A stretch of 64,000 nt of DNA from assembly GCF_037975245.1 (NCBI RefSeq), contig NC_092567.1:17906376-17970375 (forward strand), given 5' to 3'. Under the pieces are notes generated by a model, which did no database searches, was not told where the DNA came from, and was given only the letters and a program-made list of their open reading frames with translations. This document shows positions 48,870 to 60,927 of this stretch, one piece after another (position 1 is the stretch's first letter; the number at the start of each line of letters is the position of its first letter). The translations under genes were made by a program, and so were the position numbers. The DNA is from Apostichopus japonicus (lineage: Eukaryota; Echinodermata; Holothuroidea; Aspidochirotida; Stichopodidae).

Positions 48870-50693
48870 CTGATATGCCGGTTCATGGAGCTAAGTTGAA
48901 CATTCGACACTGTAATGGTATATATGTGTGTGGAGCAGAGTCAATATATTAAATATGAACCATAAATACCATATATTAAAGTGCTGTTATCAGGAAATAA
49001 AACATGCTCAAGAGCACTGTACAAAAGAACCAATACCTGGAATATAAAATTACCAACGTAAGAAAAAGTAAAAGTAATAACAACAGCAATAAAAGTAAAG
49101 AAATGATATAAGACAGGGTTATAAACCACAATAAAGAATATAAAAATAAAAATATACATAAAAATGGGCACAGTAATGTGGATAAAACAGCAAATAAGAT
49201 TAATGCCCATACTCAAGCCTAAAAAGATAAGTTTTAAAATGCTTCTTAAAAGTGCCAATAGTGATTATAGGTAAACACTGTGATTTGACAGTACCTTCCA
49301 GTGATTTCAGGACTCAGCTTAGGAAGGACTTACCATCCTCTGTCGGGGAAAAGGTGAATCAAATTTACACTGGGATTATACCGTGTGATTTTGATTTGAT
49401 TTTATTCAGCAAATTATAATATATTACAATATAAATTTCGCACGTACGCGATACCTTAACATAAAATAAAATGACAAATCGATGAGATTCAAAAGATACT
49501 AGTTGGACTTTGAACGCAAATAGGATTTCACGTCCTTTCTACTGGTGTAGCAAAGCAACCTTGTTAACTATTAGCCGAAGTGCACCATATTTCACTTATA
49601 TAGAATATATAGGCCTATATACAAACATAAATATAAACGCAATTGGTGTGATAACGAGTGTTCTGGATGTATATAGATAACAATATTCCAAAGTAAAAGA
49701 AATAAATTCATCTACGTATAAAAAGTATTATGTGACCTGCACCAGTGATTTTTTCTTTGTGTGTGCAGTATAGGCCCATTTAATACTGCCATTGTATCAT
49801 TTATATTTCATTTTTATGACTTGACAACGTGCAGCGTAGCAAGCAATCTTCATGTTAAGCTTTTAACATACGACTTACTGTGGATACTGAATTCGCAACG
49901 ATAGAACCGAACTGTGAAAGTTATGTTTGGGTGATGTAGCATTACAAACCTTTACCATATATGTCATATTATACCGATATATAATCAAATGGTCTGTCTC
50001 GGAGTTCTGAACTTAACTACTGTTGTATGACTATACCGGCAGTTTTAAAGTTTAAAAATTTGCAGATAATTGTGATGGCAGGTTTAATATTACTGTCCCT
50101 ATTGACCCTTAAATATATGATTAGTTTAAAAAAGTTTTAATTCTAACAAGAGGAACTGCATTTCCATGTAATATAACTTAATCTGGCCTTTTGCAAACGC
50201 ACTGTGGATTCTCGGAAAACCGACGATTGAATTGCTGGAAAGTGATGCATGGTGTCATATTGTAAACCGGAGTGAATATTTTCCCAGTGTTGATTTGCCC
50301 TGAAGTACAGGGAATATGCAGAACCCCCTTCACCTATACGGAGTTTATTCATTCTTGCATTTATTTCTCATTTATTACATGGGGTGGTTTTCTTTCATGC
50401 AAAGAACACTTTGATTTTATGAACAGGATGCGATGTTCATGCTTTTTCACAAAAATTATGTCATGGTCGCTTGTAAAGTTTGTTTTCCAAAGTAGTCGGG
50501 GCTATAGTTTCCACTTCCCCGCCCCTTAATCCCCTTTCCCACCCTCCCTCCCCTTCCAATGCTTGTCCGTATTTAACTTCCTGATCCGTGACATGGAGTT
50601 CACAAGCAATTAGTTGAACCTCTGCCAAACATTTATGTATACAATAACTTTGTAAACATGTAAGGAAAACGAAACTAACAGCTTCATACAACT
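48870..50693. other. AT-rich, no firm exon
   Basis: This should hold the upstream part of the LMF gene or its intron, but no further LMF motif could be placed. Sequence at 48,940-49,400 looks like a dispersed repeat (AAATAAAAATATACATAAAA and following). Confidence 0.35.
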
Positions 50694-50715
50694 ATGGAGC
50701 TGTTTATAGCTCCAT
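50694..50715. repeat. Hairpin motif, second copy
   Basis: An exact second copy of the 22-bp ATGGAGCT-GTTTAT-AGCTCCAT hairpin from 16,505-16,526. It lies just upstream of a CRE/TATA promoter. Confidence 0.8.
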
Positions 50716-50734
50716 GATACAACTGAAAAGACTA

Positions 50735-50790
50735 TGACGTCACACAGTGATCCTATAAAACAGAGGCCTTACTTTTGAGCATTACATTCA
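50735..50790 (+). promoter_or_regulatory. CRE plus TATA promoter of the small membrane protein gene
   Basis: A perfect TGACGTCA cAMP-response-type element at 50,735-50,742 lies 11 bp before TATAAAA at 50,754-50,760. That places a start of transcription near 50,785-50,790. The first coding ATG in phase with the next exon follows at 50,874. The CRE suggests CREB/ATF-type control; this is inferred from sequence only. Confidence 0.6.
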
Positions 50791-50873
50791 GACATAACTT
50801 CTAATGAAATCAACGAAGCGTTAAAAAAGGTGAATTCTCAGAAAAGCAGGATACGTGCTACTAGAAGCTCAAG

Positions 50874-53860
50874 ATGTACACAGGTTCGTTAGTTTTTATT
50901 CATGTGAATTACAATATAAAGTTTATTTATATATTTATTTAATATCAAATTAATATAAATTATATCAGGTTCTCAGAGGATATCTAAGTTTCGTATGTCA
51001 ACTATAAAGTGATACTAAAGTACGCTAGTCGAATGTAAGAAGGTGCGGAATCAATCTTAATTGCCATATCGGGTGACTTGTTACCTCAAAAATATATATT
51101 CTACATTATGTATATCGAAAATCTGAGCTACATATTTGAAACCAATTTACTTTCTACTGCGTTTTATAATCAGGTCGAATGAATTAAAGCTTATATTTTG
51201 TGTAGGATGCCTGGGATAGTGTTTAATTTAATGTGAATAGTCACATATGCTTGTTGAACCTATTCTGCCAGATAGGCTGAGTTTACAGATTAGTCAAGTC
51301 CCAATATAGAGACCCTAATATCTACTGAACCCCAAGTTTTACGTACCTCTCTGAGCACCATCCCACAAGCTATATACCCAAATTTTGCTTTTCGGGTTGT
51401 ACATGCAGCAAACTTGATTAGGCGGGGCATATGTATCTTGGGGTTCTAGAGGATTGTAGTGTGATATTGCTTGTACATTTCCTTGCTTCCATCAAATAGG
51501 ATGCATCAGTTAATTGTAGCAAATTTTAAAATGTAAACTTTATAACAAAAACATGATTGATTCGCATCTAGACATCCCATAATGGTCCAGCCATGTATGT
51601 CAATCAGCCAGGAAAAATTTAAATTAAACCCACCGGAACCCCCCCCCCCAAAAAAAAACACACACACCCTTGAAGTCATGTGCACCTCACTGCTCGGAAC
51701 CACCGTGGCACCAGCGAGTCGGTAAAGACCTATCCACTCGATAATTTCAATTCAATTCACTTCAACTTTCTTTCAACCAACAATGTTCAAAGAATTTACA
51801 ATGATCTGTTTAGACAAGAGACTTTAAACAAAATAAATGTTTGAAGGGATTACACAAGGACGCTACTAAAAGCTTGTGGGATAACAAATATTATCGTTCC
51901 CTAACCTCATTTGTTAGACTTTATCAGTTTCATGCGTTCTTTCTTTCCTGTCTAGAATTGAACAAACTCAATGCCACAGCTGCAGAAACTGTTTGGACTT
52001 TGTCTTCTACAGGTAATGTACCGTTTTATAAATCAATAAAATTGTAAATATAATGCACGGAAATTCCCAGTATGAAATCTTTGTACGGCGACTTATCAAT
52101 GAGGTCTCAAATCAAAATGAAAGTAAACAGGAGAATGATCAGATGAAACAGTCCAATATTATCTAACCTAACATTAATCTAGTCAAGTAGAGAAACCAGT
52201 TGTAAACAACATAAATCAGTACACATTGACATGTTGATATACATTGAACTATGCATGCATATCATGACCGCGGGTAACCGTATTGTCAACTTAAGAAATA
52301 GGACAACATATCTTGAAGACCCTGGTGCTGTGATCATCTTGGCGACCCTCCGGTGGCGGATGCTATACCCTGGGAATTTACGGGGAGGGGAGGGGAGGGG
52401 TATGCCCCTGCCTTGTGAGAAATATTTGAATAGGACTAAGAACGTTGAGGTGCAGAATTGAATTTGGGACATTGGTTGCTATCGGCTCATTAAACCAATC
52501 GGCGGCGTTTGTGTCTTGAAAAATGACCCATATGTTGCCTCGGACGACAATAGTACCCTTCGTGGTTAAACTGATATTATTATTATCATTATTATTGCAA
52601 CGTATGGTAATCAATACAAGTTTCGGTGACATATCCTTGTGAGGGTACCGTCACCCCTAGATAAGATTACCTTCATGATCAGATTTTCAACAAAAAAATT
52701 GTTTTTTTAGAACAGTACTTAAGTCTTATGTATAGAGGAACGACATTGAAAACCAATGTAGCCTACTGCCTGTTTACAAACGATTCTGAAGTGTATACTA
52801 TATAAATTAAGGGGACAAACAAGAACATCAAAATATGACCCTACCCTACCCCCTCCTCAAAAAGCATATGTTATGCTTAGGGTTCCTCTAATGGAGGATT
52901 TTAGGCGAAGTCATAATGTTGATAAGTATAGTCAATGAGAAAGCAAATATTTGAGTGCTGGTAAGGTATCTAAAGATTGCAGTTTTCAAGATGTTTACCA
53001 TTAAAACAAGATCATTTTCTGGGATGTTCCTTTAAGGTTTAAGTGCTGATAAAGTCGGCTCTTCGGTTTACGCCATAATGTTAATCCTTTATTTTTATAA
53101 ATCGTAATAACTTGACCGAAAAAAATGTATTTCAATGTATAACTTTGTAAGACATTCAACATCAATTAATTCATTGATACCCCATGCATTGATTCCCTTG
53201 CGTTATCACAATGATAGAAAAAAAAATTATGGCAAATGTCTCGGGCACCTACTGAAAGAAAAATAAATTGCAATGTGTTTTTCAATGGTTAAACTGATAT
53301 TATTATTATCATTATTATTGTAACGACTACCCCAATAATTCTAACCAATATGGAAAGGTAATAACATAGCAAATGGTTGTATGTTTTTGGCATGCGATGT
53401 AATAACCGATGCATGCCTATATGATATGCACATTAACATGTTGAACGCGCGCACAAATTTTGGTTATATTTTTCGGGCAAGTCGTTACAGCTCCCCCCAA
53501 TCAAATTGGGCTCCTACGCCTATGTCCCTAGCCCCAGGGTGCTCTAAAGTGCGGAGTTAGAAACAAAAATCATAATTTGCACAATCGTTCTATTGAATTA
53601 TTACGGTCACTTTCTCGAATGTTATTTATAAAAATGTGGCATGCAGCCTATATAATAACCTTCATGTTTTCGTTCAAACAGGTGACCCGGGCGGTTCAGA
53701 TGCTCCGTTTGATGTCCTAGGCATTATAATCATCATAGTAATTGCCCTATGTTGTTGTTGCTGTGCTGCCTCTGACGACGATCATGAATCAGGAAGATCC
53801 TCTCGCCGGACTCAGAGTGCGATAGTCATCACCGAAGTTACGGCATTGGTGATTGATTAA
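50874..53860 (+). CDS. Small single-pass membrane protein (copy 2), three exons
   Basis: Proposed exons 50,874-50,883 (donor GTTCGT), 51,956-52,012 (acceptor CTTTCCTGTCTAG, donor GTAATG) and 53,682-53,860 (acceptor TTCAAACAG). All introns are phase 1 and the sum is 246 bases, an 81-residue protein. It starts MYTELNKLNAT with an N-glycosylation site at residues 9-11. About residues 33-45 form a very hydrophobic membrane segment (GIIIIIVIAL), followed by CCCCC, an acidic run, SGRSSRR and a LVID end. There is no classical signal peptide. Single-pass layout and size recall KCNE-type or SMIM-type proteins, but no homology is claimed. A TATA/CRE promoter lies just upstream. The first exon is the least certain part. 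Confidence 0.5.
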
Positions 53861-54411
53861 TAACCCAAGTTGTATTACGTTGTATCTTAAGATGCATTTT
53901 CCCATGGGGTGCAGCCAGGACACATGCCATCCCAGTTTTGTGAAGTAACCTTAAGTGCCCTTTTAATTGATCAAAAGTTCCCCTCGCCCTTGTTGGTAAC
54001 AAAAAGTATTATTTGTCTAGTTGATATCGTAAAAGTGCTGTTGTTTAAGAGGTGACAGAAAAAAGGAAGTAAAAGCATGTGGTTTTTGTTGAAAATCATT
54101 CAAATGCTGAAATGTGTGATGCGTGCTGCCGAGAGGATCCGTTTTATTCGAATTGTTCTAATGTAACTTTATTGGTTTGTTTAATTACCCCTCACATCAG
54201 AGCCACATATGTCGCTGCCTCTCGGATATTGTGCCCCGTTAGATTAAACACTCTTCCACAGCCCATGTCTTGTTGTAGCCATTTATAGTTGATGTATAGC
54301 GTAACCATCTATTTCGTTAGCCTTCAAGTTGGTCTTTTCGTGTCAACTTGAGCAAAGCTTTGTACTACTAATCATATAGTAAGATGCCTAAGTAAACGAG
54401 GGTGTGCTTAA

Positions 54412-56211
54412 AGACCAACTATGGAGACTTTTCGATGAACATAAAATCCCACCATTTTGCATGTATGTAATCCTTAACTCACTCCAATTACATTGCTGTA
54501 ATTAACTTTACCAATTTCGGACGTTAAATACGTGAAAAATGGGAAGAAAAGTCAGCTTTTTATGAAACCTGTTTCAGACATTCCTGAAACATTCCGAAGA
54601 CATCAGGTGACCATGGGACGTCACTGTTTGTATACCTCACTCACAACAATACTTTTAGTGTGTAAAGTTGTATACTTGAGCTGCCAAAAACATCAACGAT
54701 ATTACTCCTTTCCCCCCGAAATGCCACAATTCTGTGTTGTTGGAGGTTGCAGTTATACCTTATCCAACAAAAGCATCAGCTTTTTTAGATTTCCGAGTAA
54801 AAGAACCGACGTAAAACGCCGCAGACTTTGGATCAATTTTGAGATCCACGCGGAAAGATTTTTCAGCACCCGGAGTATCTCATGCCCATGAGTCCACATG
54901 CATGACCCTGCCTCTGTGTAAGCTGCAAATGTCTCATTCTGCGAAAGTTATATTCTGTCGATAGCTGTGTCGGACCATGGCCGGACATAGCTAATGTGAA
55001 ATTGACCGTAAACAAGCTCTGGACGTCCTTACATGTAACATTATATCACGCAATTGACAGTATAATATTTACCGTAAGAGATGACCGTGTATATACCGTG
55101 CCTATAGGGTAGCATTGTTAGTACATGTATGGCTCACAGCATGTGTATTCCAGTATCGTGAGTTCGTGATACATTGTGTTATATTGTCCGTTATGTTTAT
55201 TCCGGCATTTGCATGGTCCAAGGAGTTGAATAAAAACGGTTCTATGTAGCGATCGGACGTTTTATTTCGTTAGTGACTGTCTTGTGATTGTGGGATGTAA
55301 CTGGTCAAGGCCTGTTTCAACTAGACCTAACTCTATGGAATTACACAGAGTCACGGTAGTATTTCGCCCAGGATTGAACGAGAAACGTTGATTTGGATAT
55401 TCACTGCTAAATTTTGTTCATTGAAAGGATACTTTTTCTGTGTTTGTACTTTTGGATATTAAAACGAGTAAGTACTATGTTCAGCTGAAGCTTAGTCATG
55501 TATATGCTACCCTGGTCGATTCGGGTCAGCGTCTTCTCGTAGTTGTTCGATTATGTTTAGTGTCTTTTTGGTAATTTGTTGACAGTAACGTAAGCCATTT
55601 TCCCGTCACATATCACGCATGAGGCATCTTTTAGGTCTATTCTTCTGTTCAGTTTATACGGTATCTTGCGATCAAATTGTATTACGGAATCGCCAAGCTG
55701 CTTGCCAGCATGTTCTACAGTATATTGTACCGTACGGACCTATTGACGCTCCGCTATGTAAAAGATGCTTCCATTTGAGTGGAAATTTTGCTAATTAAAT
55801 AACCAATTTAACTAAAATTTCTGCTAATAATTGTCTTAGAACTATTTGTTAACCTTCATGTGTTCTTGTTTTAAGCTAACAGCTTTTCAAACGCTCGAAA
55901 TTGGAAGTCAAAAACAGTACAATTGATCGCTATCTGTGTACAAACAGTGCCTATATCAGCGTTTGATTTTCGCGGTATACAAACAATGACGTCACACGGT
56001 GACCAGAGGCTCCTTTGGGTCAATCTCTGTTTTCAGACATTCCAGAGGTTCATGTCACGTGACTACCCAAAATGTCCATTTTCGTGGTCGTTTTTTAATG
56101 GGTTATAGTTGGTTTTCGAAGATTATTTTTTACACATGTTGATTATGGGTATGTAAACTCCTAAATTAATGGAAAATCCACACAAAAAAAATTTGCCTCC
56201 ATAGTTGGTCT
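54412..56211. mobile_element. Kolobok-like transposon, TTAA-flanked, THAP-encoding remnant
   Basis: Inverted ends AGACCAACTATGGAG (left) and CTCCATAGTTGGTCT (right; one more mismatched base, then C/G) are flanked by TTAA at 54,408-54,411 and 56,212-56,215. The matching site in duplication copy 1, near 2,048, is empty, so this insertion came after the duplication. A THAP-type zinc finger is encoded inside. TTAA targets plus a THAP-bearing transposase are the signature of the Kolobok superfamily. At 1,800 bp it is too short for a full element and no transposase catalytic part was seen. Confidence 0.85.
54721..54891 (+). CDS. THAP zinc-finger domain of transposase, partial
   Basis: From the ATG at 54,721 the frame reads MPQFCVVGGCS, then ISFFRFPSK and RRRLWINF. 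This is the start of a THAP C2CH finger: Cys-x4-Cys, the FxFP stretch and the conserved Trp. The second Cys/His pair is not in the frame, which ends at a stop at 54,889-54,891, so the finger is either completed by another exon or broken. The frame is open upstream to 54,532 without domain features. In transposons the THAP domain binds the element's ends. Confidence 0.7.
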   Translation: MPQFCVVGGCSYTLSNKSISFFRFPSKRTDVKRRRLWINFEIHAERFFSTRSISCP

Positions 56212-56955
56212 TTAATACATTCATTTGAATACCTGCATTAAGTGAGTTGCGGGGGCGGCGCTGAGGACGAGGCAAAGGGAGGGGTTGTGGATGACGGGGT
56301 AGGATGCAGAAGTATGATTGAAATAACCTCACCTTACAGAAATGATACCATCAAAGATCTGGGACTGAAGTGGCCGATCCTGGATTGTAGTAGTGGGGTT
56401 TTTGGCACACTAAGTGTGATGCTAATTTACCTTGCTTTATATGTATAATTTGAGGACATAAGCGGTTTTAAATTAAACGTATTACTTATAACATTATCAT
56501 TGAAATACTTGAAAACTTCGATATTTACGTCGTTTAGCCTTATAGTATGGGATTGATTATTTTAGAGGGTAGTACTGGCTTGATATATTTTTGGTAAGTT
56601 CATTCAACTGTTTCAGGGATATGAAAAGACTAAACGAATACCGATATTATTTATGTGTAGCCTACTTACTCCTCAAACTTACTATGGTGAACTTTATATC
56701 AAGTTTCGAACTTCTTAAAACGTGGAGAGTATTGTGGAGAGAATACGTTGCTTAAACTGCAATTTTGCGACTACCTTTGCTGTAGAGGTCATCGGTGTAC
56801 GGATATAAAGAATGAGGAATGTAATGCCATTTTTTAGAATGTTCTAAATGATAGCCACTACCAATATAATAACCACAGGAATGTAGCACCTGGCAACTAT
56901 CACTTTGTACAAGATCAAGCAAGAGTGCAATTTGTGCCCGAGTAAAATTTCTAAT

Positions 56956-57650
56956 GAAAGGTAAGTTTTTGTATACATTAAAGTGGCACGCACAGTTTTG
57001 TTCATGAAAATAACCCTCATTTCAGTATGCCATGATAAAGTGCCGTGTTGTCATTTAAAAACTAGTGGCCTTTTCGTTGTAAAATTAAGAAAATGTAATG
57101 AATTAGATAGTGCCTTTCTATTCGGGAAATTTAAATAAATAGTAATTAAGAAGTTCCATTTTGTTGAAAGTTATTCAAATATCCAACACAAACATTTATA
57201 GAATGCTCTTCAAATTATCATTAATGAATTCCTTACAATTTTGACTAGCTAAAATGGTAAACCAACATTAATGGTGTTTGGCAACAGATTTTGTGATTAC
57301 ACAAAAGTCTCAGTACTTCTGGGCTAGAGTGCGTATATTTACGCATTTGATAATTGCTAAATTTATAGGATAGTATAATGATTCAAATAAAACTGAAAAA
57401 AAAAATTACTTCTATCATCAGCAAAAAGGTTGCATAATGCAAGTACTACAATTAATAGGTTGAAACTATTCTTATCTAAACTCCCTTTACTGACAACTTA
57501 TAAAGCACTTGTTTTGCACAAAATCCTGTTTTGGGGCAATGCCATGTGACTGTTAGAAATATTTGTGATGCTTCATATATCTCACATTTTGCGCCCTTAT
57601 TTTCAAAACCTTAAACTTGCTAAGTACCCAAAATGGGCTCTACAATATAT
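56956..57650. other. Extra 0.7 kb in duplication copy 2
   Basis: AT-rich sequence absent from copy 1 (which jumps from about 2,792 to 2,805). No inverted ends or gene were seen. It could be an insertion here or a deletion in copy 1. Confidence 0.6.
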
Positions 57651-57715
57651 ATATTAGGATTTTTTCTCCACAAATCATTGTGATTAAATGTAAGTGATGT
57701 CGTAAATATAAACGT

Positions 57716-58190
57716 AAATGCATTTTTACTGTAACGGCATTGTTACTACAAACATTACTGCAGATCAACTTAACTGCATTGTTACTGCATTATTACTGTA
57801 ATGGCATTGTTACTACAAACATTACTGCAGATCAACTTAACTGCATTGTTACTGCATTATTATTGTAACGGCTTTGTTACTACAAACATAACTGCAGATA
57901 AACGTTACAGCATTCTCCCTGTATTTTTACTGTGATTGCTTTGTTACTGCAAACGTTACTGTAGATCAACTTATCTGCATTGTTACTGCATTATTACAGT
58001 AACGGCATTGTTACTACAAACATTACTGCAGATAAAGGTAACTGCAAGCATTCTCTTTGTATTTGACTGTAACTGCATTGTTACTGCAATATTACTACAT
58101 TGTAACTGCAACTTTACTGTAATTGCATTGTTACAGCAAACGTTACTTTAGATACACGTAAATGCATTGTTACTATATCTTACTGTTTTT
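57716..58190. repeat. GTTACTGCA-type satellite, copy 2
   Basis: The short-array counterpart of 3,130-4,260. Here the dominant phrase is GCATTGTTACTACAAACATT with a period near 75 bp, and the 149-bp higher-order unit of copy 1 is not visible. Confidence 0.85.
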
Positions 58191-58790
58191 TCGGAAAAAC
58201 TTTCATTGAAAACGGGGATGTATACCCACATGCTCCCTCCTTCGTAACTCTGCTATATTTGTGGTGGTGTGGGAATGATGGTGGGTTGTAGAAAGGGGCA
58301 TAGCCAACGTTCGTGGTGTGAGGGGCAAAGGCAACCCCCCCCCCACGCTTGCATACAAGAATATGACTTTCAATGACACTATAAAGGCTCTACCCTCTGA
58401 TACGAGTTCTGGGGGACCTGGCACACAATTTGTTGACATCTGTTCTAGGGAAGGACCTTTCAGACAAATTTGCTTCGGTAAGAGGACTGTGATGCAAAAT
58501 GGTGCTATCACTTCCATGCAAATTGAGATGCTGTGTTTTTCTGAAAACGATAATCAGGTGACATACGACGTAAGAAATTTTGACTAAAAGTGTCAATTAC
58601 TGAAGCATTGTTAAAAGGGAAATTCTACTCAAGTTTTCGCCTGAAAATTCAATATATTAAATTATGATAAAACGATTTGAAGATTCAAATTAGACTGTCT
58701 TTCTGAAGGGTATGCACCTATTTTAAACACATTATACTGATAATGTCTAACACTTGATAAATATATCATATAAAGGTAAATATGTTTATT

Positions 58791-60918
58791 AACTTAAATT
58801 TGGGCTCCTGGCCACGGGCCCTTTAGGCGATCACAGAGCACTTGCCCTAGCTGCACCCCATCCTCGTAACCGGTGTACCGAATTAAAAATAACGAAACTT
58901 GAACGGGAAAAGGGAAGGAAAAGACGTTGCCATAAGGGGCAACACCCTCTTCAGAAAGGATTGGCAAAAAGGGAATAAGAAAAGAACAATAAATTAATTC
59001 CACTGAACTACTGTACTCCAGAATTGAATATCCTGCTTCTTGTTCCGAAAGGCTCCCAACGAAATGCCAAAAAGTCGGCAACGGGGTTCGGGTGGGTGGG
59101 AGTGGGGTACCCAGCCCATGGGGCTAACCTTGCACCTCATCACGGCTGACTCGAATTACAACTCTCAACTTCATACTAGTCAACCAAAAATTGTCCTTCG
59201 AAAGTTGAACTGAAATTGGATGGAACTAAAAAAAAAAATACTAGCTGTCTGCATGGATCATACTCTATACTATTGTGTGGCCATATAGGCGTACGGGCTC
59301 TAGTCAACCAGGAGGGACACAGGGGGAAGCTATTTTTCTTGCCAGAGAAATTTAAAAATTACCCGGACGTTCCTAGCACGATTAATTTAATTCATTTCAA
59401 ACTTCGATGCCAATTAAGGACAAAGACAACTATATATAGGCCTATGTCTGACTATAAGATCATTGAACCATCACGAACAACTATTTTTTTTAGCTCTTGG
59501 GGAAAACTCCGAATAATCTTCCATTTGCCGATTCCTGAAACTGGGAAGTACGGGATGGGAGGGCTTTCCGTCTTGACTCGCAAGTATAGTGAACGTTCAC
59601 CACAACAAGTGTTGTTAGCTTGGGACTAGCAAGGGGGAGCCTTGTCAACCTTGTGAACATATATTTTTGGGGGAATGGGTGGGGGTGGAGTCGGCAAACC
59701 CAAAAATACAGGGTAAATTTCAGAGGGAAGGAAAGGGGTGAAAAAAGAAAGAGTGAAAGACAGATGAAGGGATAGAGGAAGAAAGTGAAGAAAATGTGGA
59801 GGTGGATGCTAGGGGAGAGATAGAAATGAAATGAAAATACAGAGAAAAGAAAACCAAGGGCAGAAAAATGGAGATCACTGGGATATTGTCAAATACACAA
59901 CAAGACTATACAATCTAAACGACGGAATAAAATTTTGCACCACATAAATACAGCTTTATAACATCAATCTAAGGGGAAGGGTATAATGTTTCAAGGATGA
60001 TGGAAAATAAGACACAACAATGGATGATTATGGTCTCTGATCTATTAGCTTCTTCTCTCTACTGCTACCAGGATGTAAGTGACCACAGGGACACACAACT
60101 CTCTTAGTAGTGATGACCTCTGACCCTTACTATGCCTAACTGTTATCTTGCCAGGAAATACATACACCAGTGAATGAGAGGAGGTGAGAGACATGACTGA
60201 TTGATCGTGTCGATAGTTTTGTTTTAAAATACATGTGATACAAGAAGATAGACGTAAAATGAAGCGTCGTTTGAACACTACAAAGGGACCCTCCTCCGCC
60301 CCACCCCACACACACACCCTCCCCACGTTCAATAACATATCCCCTCTTGGCAACGGAAATGAACACCAGTATAAATAAACCGTTACAGATGTACCTGCTG
60401 TTAATCCGCAACTACTCCTGCTTGTTAAATCGTGTAAGCCTATATACATTAATACATAGCTGAATGTTCCTCCTTGATTGAATTTTCCCAACCTAGCCCG
60501 CCTTCAATTAGAGGGTGGCCAAGCTCCTGCTTCACAGTCATAGCTACTATCGAACAAAATGGACGAAAGCACGATCTCAATCTTGAGATGCAGATGTATC
60601 AATAGCTGCAGATCCAACGGTTTATGAATGTCGTACGATCTGTTAAAGAAAGTCTGGGAAAAGTGCTTGCCCCTGTCGTATATATGATCTCTTCTGTTCA
60701 GATACGTTCCTTTTCTTTCTCCGGAATACGCCTCCATGTTTAGCAACCTTTCGTGCTTCAAATTAAAATCTCGATACTGTGTTACTGCAAACGGGTAAAA
60801 TACGTACGTAAACACTATGCTAACTACCTATCCACTTGAATATCCACAACACTAACCAACGTACAGTAAACAAACGTACATCACTTACGGCCATAGCTTG
60901 CCGCACAATACCGTTCAC
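58791..60918. other. Intergenic, no recognised gene
   Basis: Contains open frames of 95-148 codons (58,794-59,081 -, 59,216-59,629 +, 60,045-60,491 -, 60,504-60,815 -), none with a domain I can name. A frame with ATG at about 60,738 (-) next to a CpG-richer stretch could be a first exon but is unsupported. Confidence 0.4.
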
Positions 60919-60927
60919 AGCCAGGTA

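Larger units (their letters stand above)
52332..58790 (+). repeat. Segmental duplication, copy 2
   Basis: Matches 1-5,060 in direct orientation, starting at GATCATCTTGGCGACCCTCC. It starts within the intron before the last exon of the small membrane protein gene only because copy 1 is cut by the window edge. Differences from copy 1 are the 1.8-kb TTAA-flanked insertion, about 0.7 kb extra at 56,956-57,625, a shorter satellite and an extra 60-bp stretch at about 53,290-53,350. Confidence 0.93.

Noticed and set aside
48941-49258. 105-residue very hydrophobic - strand frame
   Set aside because: Low-complexity AT-rich sequence within a probable dispersed repeat; no splice or start context.
59216-59629. 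137-codon open frame
   Set aside because: Begins at a TTG, has no recognisable domain and no duplicate or splice evidence.
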